From contig DAIDAO010000057.1 of NCBI GenBank assembly GCA_027310575.1, positions 1-45,436 of the forward strand: a stretch of DNA of 45,436 nt. The letters are read 5' to 3'. How positions within the stretch are numbered: the stretch's first letter is position 1; each line of letters opens with the position of its first letter. The notes under the pieces were generated by a model. The model did no database searches. It saw nothing but the letters and a program-made list of their open reading frames with translations, and had not been told where the DNA came from. Of the stretch, positions 39,821 through 45,436 are shown in pieces. The stretch comes from a bacterium (GTDB taxonomy: Archaea > Thermoproteota > Nitrososphaeria > Nitrososphaerales > Gagatemarchaeaceae). The position numbers and the translations under genes were made by a program.

Positions 39821-40333
39821 ATGGGGCTCTACAAGTTCGTCGTCGACGAGACGAAGTGCATGAACTGTGGAGCCTGCATGGACCTCTGCCCCTCCACCTG
39901 TATTGATTTTACAAGACCGACCGACACTTCGTTCTGGGGCGCCGTCATGGGGGGCGTGGCCCCGAAGGAATGGATGATGGAGAAGCCGTACCTGATAGCC
40001 CAGGAAAGATGCACCGGCTGCCAGATCTGCGTGAGGGAGTGCCCGACCAACGCCCTGACCGTCGAGCTCGACGAGGCGAGGCCCACGTCGGCAAGGCCGA
40101 AGCCTGTCATAATCAGGAGGGAGAGGCTTGTCGACGACGGCTACTGGCACCCTCTGTCAGAGTACACGAAGGAGTACCTCAAGCGCCCCGTCAGCAGCAT
40201 GTGGTCTGGGATTTCGGACTGGAAGCCGATGACAGAGGTGCGCGGCGTATCGCAGGTCTGGCGTGGCATGAAGAAGCCGAAGGAGCCCGAAGCGCCACAG
40301 AAGGCTGCGACCCCTAAGGCTGAAGAGCGGTAG
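39821..40333 (+). CDS. Two-[4Fe-4S] ferredoxin with long C-terminal tail (170 aa)
   Basis: Cluster 1: CMNCGACMDLCP (residues 13-24, followed by a further Cys in STC). Cluster 2: CTGCQICVRECP (near 65-76). A 29-residue aromatic insertion between them (SFWGAVMGGVAPKEWMMEKP) and about 90 residues after them (PLSEYTKEYLKRPVSSMWSG) are unusual for a soluble ferredoxin and may dock to the membrane protein encoded just upstream. GGGAGAGGGACG precedes the ATG as a ribosome-binding site. NuoI-like polyferredoxin subunits have a similar layout, but no other Nuo genes are here. Confidence 0.88.
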   Translation: MGLYKFVVDETKCMNCGACMDLCPSTCIDFTRPTDTSFWGAVMGGVAPKEWMMEKPYLIAQERCTGCQICVRECPTNALTVELDEARPTSARPKPVIIRRERLVDDGYWHPLSEYTKEYLKRPVSSMWSGISDWKPMTEVRGVSQVWRGMKKPKEPEAPQKAATPKAEER

Positions 40334-40362
40334 CCCACCTTCTCAATTCTGGAAATCACCAC

Positions 40363-40376
40363 CCTATCTTATTAGG
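40363..40376. promoter_or_regulatory. Palindromic operator, site 4 (one mismatch)
   Basis: CCTATCTTATTAGG has CCTAT in place of CCTAA, with the same four-base spacer and a perfect TTAGG. It also contains the AT-rich core that could serve as TATA box, centred about 36 bases before ATG 40406, so a bound regulator would compete with TBP here. Confidence 0.5.
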
Positions 40377-40405
40377 GAACGGGGGCGTCCGCGTCGGTGA
40401 AAGAC

Positions 40406-40711
40406 ATGGCTACCTGGCGGAATCCGCGCGCGCCGACCCTACTGGAGGGTCTCGCGGTCAGGTCGCAGATCATCGAGTGCCCGCTGCACTCATTCGCGGT
40501 CACGGTCTCGAAGTGCAGCGGAATAGGAGAATGCGCCTCGGTCTGCCCGGTGGGGGTGTTCGGCACGGATTCAGGTGGGAGGTGCACGGTGTACAACGAG
40601 GAACTCTGCTTCGGGTGCATGGCGTGCGTCGCCCAGTGCGCGGAGAGGGGGGTGGCTGTCACTTCGCGGGACTCGCGGAGATACCCCTCGATTGAAGATC
40701 TGATGCGATGA
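40406..40711 (+). CDS. [3Fe-4S][4Fe-4S]-type ferredoxin, FixX-like (101 aa)
   Basis: ATG 40406 is preferred to GTG 40397 because GGTGAAAG lies just before it. The first cluster motif is C-x2-Ile-x2-C-x3-C-P (CSGIGECASVCP): the middle Cys is replaced by Ile, the usual sign of a [3Fe-4S] cluster. The second is CFGCMACVAQC, complete but with Ala instead of Pro after it. An extra Cys (IECPLHSF) near residue 28 could be an additional ligand. It ends the palindrome-linked cluster and may feed or drain the membrane module upstream. Confidence 0.85.
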   Translation: MATWRNPRAPTLLEGLAVRSQIIECPLHSFAVTVSKCSGIGECASVCPVGVFGTDSGGRCTVYNEELCFGCMACVAQCAERGVAVTSRDSRRYPSIEDLMR

Positions 40712-40759
40712 ACGCCGTCCCCTGAACCTCCAACCCCTCGCTCCCGTTCGCGCTCTGCT

Positions 40760-42130
40760 TCATCTCTGACCGTTCGAGCCTGCCTCGGCCGGAAACGGAG
40801 CGGCCCACAGCCTCTGTTCGTTTGAGACGGAGCTGTCCCCGGAGACGAGGTATGCGACTGCCGAGCCTATCATTGCAGGGATGAGGAAGCTGACGCTCCC
40901 GGTCGTGTCGCCCACGAAGGTGACAGCAGCGAGCGGCGTCTTATAGCCGGCGCTCATGAACGCCGCGATCCCTACGCTGGCGAAGATGGCGACATCACCG
41001 TGTATGAGCAGACCGAAGAGCGACCCTGCGAGTGAACCGAAGACCACCAGCGGGAAGAAGATACCGCCGATTCCTCCCGAGCCCAGGGTGAACGCGGTCG
41101 CGATCACCCTCAGCACCAGCATGGCCGCGAGGAACTCCACGGTGAACCCGCCCGACAGCCCCTGCTGGATGACGTAGTATCCGGGACCGAACGTGTAGGC
41201 ACCTCCGTAGGCTATCCTGACTAGGAGGGCGATGGCGCCGACTGCGGACCCGCCTATGACGAACCTCAACAGGAACGGCAGTCGGTTCCCTTGCAGACGC
41301 CGGCGGACCTGGCGGTAGAGCGTCGAAAAGACCACTGCCAGCACGCCAATCACCACGCCCAGGACTGCCGATAGGAGTACGTCGCCTAGCGTGAAGCCTG
41401 TGCTCGCAGACGCGAAGCTGAAGAGCGGGGACGACCCCTCGACCGAAGCGAAGGTCACGTACGAGGCGACCCCCGATACGATCGCCGGGAGGAAGGCCTT
41501 CCTGGCGATGTCGTCCTTGTATGGCACTTCCAGGGCGAAGACGATCCCGGTCAGGGGCGCCTTGAAGATCGCCGCAATCCCCGCCGAGGCCCCGGTGAGC
41601 AGCAGTATCCTCAGGTCCTCCTTGGTCAACGAGAGCCTTCTCGACATATGCCTCCACGCCCATGAGCCCACGACGCCTCCCGCGCTGATGCTGGGGCCCT
41701 CCAGCCCTGCAGAGCCGCCGAATCCTATGGTGAGGACCGCGCCGAGGTATTTCACTGCGCCTTCTTTTGCGTGGACTCCTTCGCCATAGTTGTGGTAGTG
41801 GCTCAGCAGCTCGTCAGTCCCGCTGATGTTCGGGGCAGCCGCGAACTGACGCAGGAGCAACCCGGCAGCGACGATCCCGACGAAAGGAAGCAGGAAGGAG
41901 GCCGCGGGGGTCGTGTCGTAGATCCTGATGACGAAGCCCGTGAACCCGGGACCACCGAAGCCGTTCCCCAGGAAGAGCACCCTCACGACCACGTCGAGGA
42001 GTATCGTAAGGAGGCCGGTCACGAGACCGACGAAGCCGGCAAGCAGCAGCCACTTGCGGCTGTACTCGCGGAAGTGCCCCGAGGCGTCCGGGTAGAGGCG
42101 CGACATGAAGCGGGCGTATTTCCGGACCAA
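40760..42130 (-). CDS. ClC-family chloride channel or exchanger (456 aa)
   Basis: Ten or more hydrophobic helices. The gate motif is GSAGLEGPSISAGG (near residues 138-151), whose Glu matches the gating Glu of the GxEGP motif; the later chloride-site motif is GGIGGIFFPLVVFGSLAG. The usual GSGIP of the first helix is replaced by ISGTDELL. No CBS domains follow, unlike many longer ClCs. Whether it is a channel or a Cl-/H+ exchanger cannot be read by eye. Start is TTG 42130 or ATG 42106; a CTTTCAAAAGG box lies about 30 bases before 42130. Confidence 0.9.
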   Translation of the reverse strand: MVRKYARFMSRLYPDASGHFREYSRKWLLLAGFVGLVTGLLTILLDVVVRVLFLGNGFGGPGFTGFVIRIYDTTPAASFLLPFVGIVAAGLLLRQFAAAPNISGTDELLSHYHNYGEGVHAKEGAVKYLGAVLTIGFGGSAGLEGPSISAGGVVGSWAWRHMSRRLSLTKEDLRILLLTGASAGIAAIFKAPLTGIVFALEVPYKDDIARKAFLPAIVSGVASYVTFASVEGSSPLFSFASASTGFTLGDVLLSAVLGVVIGVLAVVFSTLYRQVRRRLQGNRLPFLLRFVIGGSAVGAIALLVRIAYGGAYTFGPGYYVIQQGLSGGFTVEFLAAMLVLRVIATAFTLGSGGIGGIFFPLVVFGSLAGSLFGLLIHGDVAIFASVGIAAFMSAGYKTPLAAVTFVGDTTGSVSFLIPAMIGSAVAYLVSGDSSVSNEQRLWAAPFPAEAGSNGQR

Positions 42131-42375
42131 TCGGGGAGCCGCCGCCGGCAGCGCCTTTTGAAAGCTTTCGGCCGATCAGGCCGCGGGACGGCGGCGGGGT
42201 ACTCGGGAGATGATTCCAAGCGGGCCCGTCGTGGAACAGCTCAGAATGAACTCTGATTGGTGAACAGAGCCATGTTCTAGTTATTCTGGGGTGGCACACG
42301 AATAGTGAACAGGATGCCTGTGGCTCGACCGAGTGAACTCCAGCCTCCCCGCGATCGTCAATGATACCCACTGGA
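42131..42375. other. Gap upstream of the ClC gene with TGAAC repeats
   Basis: No gene seen. TGAAC occurs at 42247, 42261, 42306 and 42334, and GAACA-N6-TGTTC (42262-42277) is a five-base inverted repeat. These may be regulator sites for the ClC gene but are more than 130 bases from its start. Confidence 0.25.
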
Positions 42376-42398
42376 ACGGGAAGAGAAAGAAAAGGGGG
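42376..42398 (-). terminator. Pyrimidine-rich probable terminator of the beta-propeller gene
   Basis: Right after the stop on the minus strand the RNA reads CUCCCCCUUUUCUUUCUCUU-like, a U-rich tract of the kind at which archaeal RNA polymerase terminates, with aCPSF1 help. Confidence 0.4.
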
Positions 42399-42400
42399 AG

Positions 42401-44188
42401 CTACTTCGTTCTGACTATGACGTTGCCGCCGCCCAAGATGTTGTGCGAGCTGTGGATCAGCGTGCCGCCAGCGTCGGGGTCGCCGAGCCAGATCTTGATG
42501 GCAAAGGTATCGGTGCCCTGGCTTCCACCGTCATGCGCCATCACTCTGAAGTGGTAACCCGAGTCGCCGTTTACGATGGCTGTCCCTTTGAACTGAGCAC
42601 TGGATTCGCTCACAACGAGCCATGTGATGCTGGTCGACTCCAGATTGATACCGCTGTCGTGGAACTGGAACTCAAGGTTGCCCTGGGCCTGGCCCTTCTG
42701 ATATTGGGCTACGAATCCGAACGTCGCCTTTCCTGGGAGGGGGTTGTTCAAGTCGTCAAGTGGATAATACCAGCCTCCGCCGGCAGCGTTGCCGTTGGGA
42801 TCATAGACCACTAACGTCCATGTTTCCGTAGCGCCTGAGACGGACGATGAGAGTGTGTAGATCCCCGGTACGGAAGCGACGATAGCGAAGACCGCCTCGC
42901 CCTCAGCACTGGTCGTCGCTGCTGCGGGAGAGATAGTTGGCCCTTCAGGACTGGCGGTTATGGCGACCGGGGCGCCCCCAATTGGCTGACCATTGTTGTT
43001 CGTAACCAGTACAGTGACTGTTGCAGATGTACCCGTTGGCACGACGGAGTCTCCTGAAACGCTCACTATGGGAATGCCTGGTTTGACAACGTAGACTCCA
43101 TCCAGGACGCATGCTACGTAGACATCTCCGTTCAGTGGGTTGAAGGCAAGATACCATGGGATACGCCCTACATCAACCGAACTCACAGTTGCATAGGTCG
43201 TGGGGTCGATGACGAATACCTTGTTGTTGACCCAGACGTCGTACCCCGAGTTACTTGGCTCGTAGGTGTTGCTTGTCGCATACAGGTAACCATTGTTGGG
43301 ATTAAAAGCAGTAGCGTAGACATGGCTGTCGACGAGGCCAAGGCTGTTCAGGGTGGTCGACGCGGGTGTTGGGAAGGTTGCGACAAGTGTGTTGGTTGAT
43401 CCGTCGATGACGGAAATGTAACCTTCGTAGTTGGTTGCCATGTAGATGTATCCGTTGGTTGGGTCAAAGGATGGGTTCATCACTTCGTACGGGGTGTTGA
43501 TGCGCGCCACCCACTCGCCTGCGGAATCACTGTAGACTGACACACCATTGGGGCCGGTCACATATAGGTCTCCGTTAAGGGAATCAAAGACGAGCCCCCC
43601 GTAGCGGGGGGACACACCAGAACCTTGGCCTGTGGTGCTGATAATCGAGTTGGTCGTAGCGTCAATCACTGTCAATAGAGGCGAGGACCAGGAGGATCCC
43701 AGAACGAAGACGTGCCCATTCTGAGAGTTGATAGCCAAGCTGGCCACGCTGTTGTCGGCCCCCAAATCTACGGCTGCGATCACAGTCGAAGACACTATAT
43801 CGACGACGAGAACTACGCCACTTGTCTGCCATCCAGTGATGGGGAGAGCGTAGCCTCCAACGAACAGGTGTTCGTTGCTTGTGTCGACAGTCATGGCGGT
43901 GGGACAGAAATAGGCATCTGGGGTCCAGGCGGAAAGCATCGACCAAGACAAGTCCATGATAATTGAATTCGTAGTAGGGTCGATGACCGAAACGCCGCCA
44001 GGACAACCTTCCATACCCACAAACACATATCCCGTTGTCGGATCAACCGTTATGGGAAGAGGCCTTCCGGGTGTGGGAATCACTGAATCAACGGAGTCCG
44101 CTCTTACTACACCACTGGCAGAGGAGAGCAGAAGGATGAATGAAAGGAGTATCAGAACGGTACTGTTCTTAGCTTTCCCTGAGAACAT
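42401..44188 (-). CDS. Secreted YVTN beta-propeller protein with Ig-like and post-COAP-like domains (595 aa)
   Basis: Signal peptide at residues 10-30 (TVLILLSFILLLSSASGVVRA). Residues about 35-370 are repeated propeller blades of the type NGYVFVGGY..ISVIDPTTNTVV (each about 45 residues: NGHVFVLGSS, NGDLYVTGPN, NGYIYMATNY, NGYLYATSNT, NGDVYVACVL). Residues 375-465 are a bacterial-Ig-like fold (VTVLVTNNNGQPIGGAPVAITA). The last 130 residues (GGGWYYP, FGFVAQYQKG, LEFQFHDSGINLEST, IKIWLGDPDAGG, GGGNVIVRTK) resemble the post-COAP domain of archaeal surface proteins. No C-terminal anchor is seen, so it is probably released or bound to the S-layer. Confidence 0.85.
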   Translation of the reverse strand: MFSGKAKNSTVLILLSFILLLSSASGVVRADSVDSVIPTPGRPLPITVDPTTGYVFVGMEGCPGGVSVIDPTTNSIIMDLSWSMLSAWTPDAYFCPTAMTVDTSNEHLFVGGYALPITGWQTSGVVLVVDIVSSTVIAAVDLGADNSVASLAINSQNGHVFVLGSSWSSPLLTVIDATTNSIISTTGQGSGVSPRYGGLVFDSLNGDLYVTGPNGVSVYSDSAGEWVARINTPYEVMNPSFDPTNGYIYMATNYEGYISVIDGSTNTLVATFPTPASTTLNSLGLVDSHVYATAFNPNNGYLYATSNTYEPSNSGYDVWVNNKVFVIDPTTYATVSSVDVGRIPWYLAFNPLNGDVYVACVLDGVYVVKPGIPIVSVSGDSVVPTGTSATVTVLVTNNNGQPIGGAPVAITASPEGPTISPAAATTSAEGEAVFAIVASVPGIYTLSSSVSGATETWTLVVYDPNGNAAGGGWYYPLDDLNNPLPGKATFGFVAQYQKGQAQGNLEFQFHDSGINLESTSITWLVVSESSAQFKGTAIVNGDSGYHFRVMAHDGGSQGTDTFAIKIWLGDPDAGGTLIHSSHNILGGGNVIVRTK

Positions 44189-44446
44189 CTCTTTTCGGGA
44201 GGTGTCAAGGTGGGCCTGCTTTGGAGTCGTTGCACGTTTCCCAAGAGTGAGAACCAGGCAGCGCTACCCCCAACCCCTTAGGCATGTCAATCGTCAGGAA
44301 GAGCAGATATCCGACGAAATTGTCCCACATCAACAGGCCGACTCGGCCCGCCCACGCCACCCAACCAGGTCCTCTGTTATTCTTTCCGGCGTCAGAATCG
44401 TGAGCGGTTAGGAAAGAAGGGAGGGGTATTCGACCCTTGCAAGAGG
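44189..44446. other. Gap between the beta-propeller gene and the tRNA
   Basis: No convincing gene; an 88-residue minus-strand frame here runs into the tRNA and is rejected. CCCAACCCCTTAGG at 44269-44282 matches the CCTAA-N4-TTAGG operator with one mismatch, about 85 bases upstream of the beta-propeller ATG. A pyrimidine-rich tract on the minus strand just after the tRNA (about 44408-44428) may be its terminator. Confidence 0.3.
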
Positions 44447-44537
44447 CGGGCCCGGAGGGATTCGAACCCACGGTGTCTGAGGCACGCCACTTCAGCTCCG
44501 AAGGCTGACGCCTTAATCCGTGCTAGGCTACGGGCCC
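44447..44537 (-). tRNA. tRNA-Arg(UCG) with a ~15-base insertion in the variable region
   Basis: Acceptor stem GGGCCCG/CGGGCCC pairs fully, discriminator G. D-arm GCC...GGC with GG in the loop. Anticodon stem TCAGC/GCTGA with loop CTTCGGA, anticodon TCG. T-loop TTCGAAT closed by GGG/CCC. The total of 91 bases is about 15 more than a normal arginine tRNA: 20 bases instead of about 5 lie between the anticodon stem and the T-stem. Archaeal tRNA-Arg(UCG) has the same body (GGGCCCGTAGCCTAGC-type start) with a short variable loop, so a non-canonical intron is the best reading. T50-T64 would be mismatched unless splicing changes the T-stem. CCA is not encoded. Confidence 0.85.
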
Positions 44538-44558
44538 GGTCGGGCTGCGGTGGGTTGG

Positions 44559-44569
44559 GGTATTAAGAC
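44559..44569 (-). promoter_or_regulatory. TATA-like box of the tRNA-Arg gene
   Basis: Minus-strand GTCTTAATACC is centred about 27 bases before the first base of the tRNA (44537) and overlaps the end of the upstream isomerase gene. Confidence 0.5.
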
Positions 44570-45436
44570 ATCAGTGCCGCAATGTTCTCTTCGAAGGGGG
44601 ACTGGATCACCCCCCTCTCCGTGATCATCGAAGTGACGAGCTCCGGGGGAGTCATGTCGAAGGCTGGGTTGGCCACGGGAACCCCCTTCGGGGCGATCCT
44701 CCTTCCGCGGATCGCCACCACCTCCTCTGCGCCCCGCTCCTCGATAGTCACCGCTTCGTGGGTCCTCGCGAGGTCGAAGCTGGAACGGGGAGCCGCGGGG
44801 TGGAACGGGATGCCGTGCCTCTTCGCCAGGACGGCCTCCTGGTAGGTCCCGATCTTGTTGAAGACGTAGCCGTCCTTCGTGATTCTGTCCGCCCCGACTA
44901 TGACCCGGTCGACCCTGCCGAGGCTCATCATGTGCCCCACTGCCGTGTCGGAGATCAGCGTGCACGCTATCCTGTCGCGGGCGAGCTCGAATGCGGTCAG
45001 CCGCGCTCCTTGGAGGGCAGGCCTGGTCTCGGGGACGAGCACCTTGACAAGCTTCCCCTGTTCGACCGCGGCCCTCACAACTCCCAGGGCCGTGCCGTAC
45101 CCCACGGTCGCGAGCGCGCCAGCGTTGCACTGAGTCAGGACAGTGTCCCCGTCGCGGATCAGGTCTGCGCCGTTCCTGCCCAGCCTCCTGTTCACTTCCA
45201 CGTCCTCGTCCTCCATGGCCTTCACTTCCGCCGCGACCACGGCCTTCGCCTCCCTGACGGAGGGTGCCGCCCGAGCCTTCCGTAGCACGCGGTCAATCGC
45301 CCAGAAGAGGTTGACCGCCGTAGGCCTGGTCCCCCGCAGGAGGGCGGCGCTGGACTCGAGGTCCCGGAGGAGTTCGGGGAGCCTGGAGGACCTCGAACGG
45401 ACGGCAGCCAGCGCGATTCCCATCGCGGCCGCCACG
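44563..45436 (-). CDS. MtnA/eIF2B-alpha-family sugar-phosphate isomerase, 5' end cut by window edge
   Basis: The frame runs to the right edge. The residues seen first (VAAAMGIALAA) normally follow VRGAPAIG in the family, so about 40-60 N-terminal residues are missing. PTAVNLFWAIDR, TQCNAGALATVGYGTALGVV with the catalytic Cys, RVIVGADRITKDGYVFNKIGTY with the catalytic Asp, and NPAFDMTPPELVTS identify a methylthioribose-1-phosphate isomerase-type enzyme. In archaea this family also includes ribose-1,5-bisphosphate isomerase of the AMP pathway; the NLFWAIDR and DMTPPELVT motifs favour MtnA. The stop is 25 bases before the tRNA on the same strand. Confidence 0.88.
   Translation of the reverse strand, partial: VAAAMGIALAAVRSRSSRLPELLRDLESSAALLRGTRPTAVNLFWAIDRVLRKARAAPSVREAKAVVAAEVKAMEDEDVEVNRRLGRNGADLIRDGDTVLTQCNAGALATVGYGTALGVVRAAVEQGKLVKVLVPETRPALQGARLTAFELARDRIACTLISDTAVGHMMSLGRVDRVIVGADRITKDGYVFNKIGTYQEAVLAKRHGIPFHPAAPRSSFDLARTHEAVTIEERGAEEVVAIRGRRIAPKGVPVANPAFDMTPPELVTSMITERGVIQSPFEENIAALMS

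Noticed and set aside
42247-42338. TGAAC repeats as a plasmid-like iteron array
   Set aside because: Spacing is irregular and copies are short; noted only as possible regulator sites.
44205-44471. 88-residue minus-strand open frame next to the tRNA
   Set aside because: Its first codons lie inside the tRNA gene, it has no promoter of its own, and no domain is seen; a shorter start inside the gap is not supported either.
44447-44537. Reading the tRNA as a class II leucine or serine tRNA
   Set aside because: The stem-loop TCAGC-CTTCGGA-GCTGA gives anticodon UCG and the body matches archaeal tRNA-Arg; only the length suggested class II.

Overview
The window is archaeal chromosome, probably from the Thermoproteota/TACK side (a Nitrososphaeria- or Bathyarchaeia-like, non-ammonia-oxidising lineage is my guess). 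Evidence for Archaea: glycerol-1-phosphate dehydrogenase, 20S proteasome beta subunits, KH/beta-CASP nuclease aCPSF1, LSm, PDCD5, a BA-type GINS protein, MCM, Hel308, RFC small subunit, RtcA, RtcB-archease, zinc-containing ferredoxin and SepF. The DNA is GC-rich, arginine is mostly AGG, TTG/GTG starts are common, and AT-rich TATA boxes lie about 27-38 bases before many starts. The exact phylum cannot be settled by eye.

Layout. 1-3234: a less GC-rich accessory block with a truncated Rep-like zinc-finger gene running off the left edge, two small genes, a winged-helix regulator with a palindromic operator, and a stand-alone proteasome-like Ntn hydrolase with a 64-residue operon partner. 3490-9438: secreted protein, metallo-beta-lactamase hydrolase, a proteasome beta subunit that has lost its catalytic threonine, RtcA, NMN adenylyltransferase, a class V aminotransferase, FKBP isomerase. 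9435-18567: egsA, active proteasome beta, aCPSF1, SepF, PUA protein, LSm, coiled-coil membrane protein, rpiA, ferredoxin, DMT transporter, PDCD5, PAC2 chaperone. 18572-23456: archease-rtcB-membrane protein operon, then threonine dehydrogenase plus glycine C-acetyltransferase and an Lrp-type RAM domain. 23492-25729: RFC small subunit and HisRS. 25789-31113: a complete branched-chain amino acid ABC transporter on two divergent arms. 31164-37500: GINS-MCM-Hel308 and an asparagine-synthetase-like protein, then a small protein and a HemK-type methyltransferase. 37538-40711: a redox cluster (V4R protein, HTH_10 regulator, membrane protein, two ferredoxins). 40760-45436: ClC channel, beta-propeller surface protein, tRNA-Arg(UCG) with an unusual insertion, and an MtnA/eIF2B-family isomerase cut by the right edge.

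How the genes work together. The housekeeping genes cover RNA processing and repair (RtcA, RtcB/archease, aCPSF1, LSm, PUA), protein turnover (two beta subunits, PAC2, PDCD5), replication (GINS, MCM, RFC, Hel308) and amino acid use (liv transporter, threonine to glycine). The most novel-looking part is 37538-40711: the palindrome CCTAA-N4-TTAGG occurs, exactly or with one to two mismatches, upstream of all four transcription units of the redox cluster, so these genes look like one small regulon, plausibly controlled by the cysteine-containing HTH_10 protein encoded in its middle. The second candidate is the Ntn hydrolase plus small partner beside the mobile-element genes.
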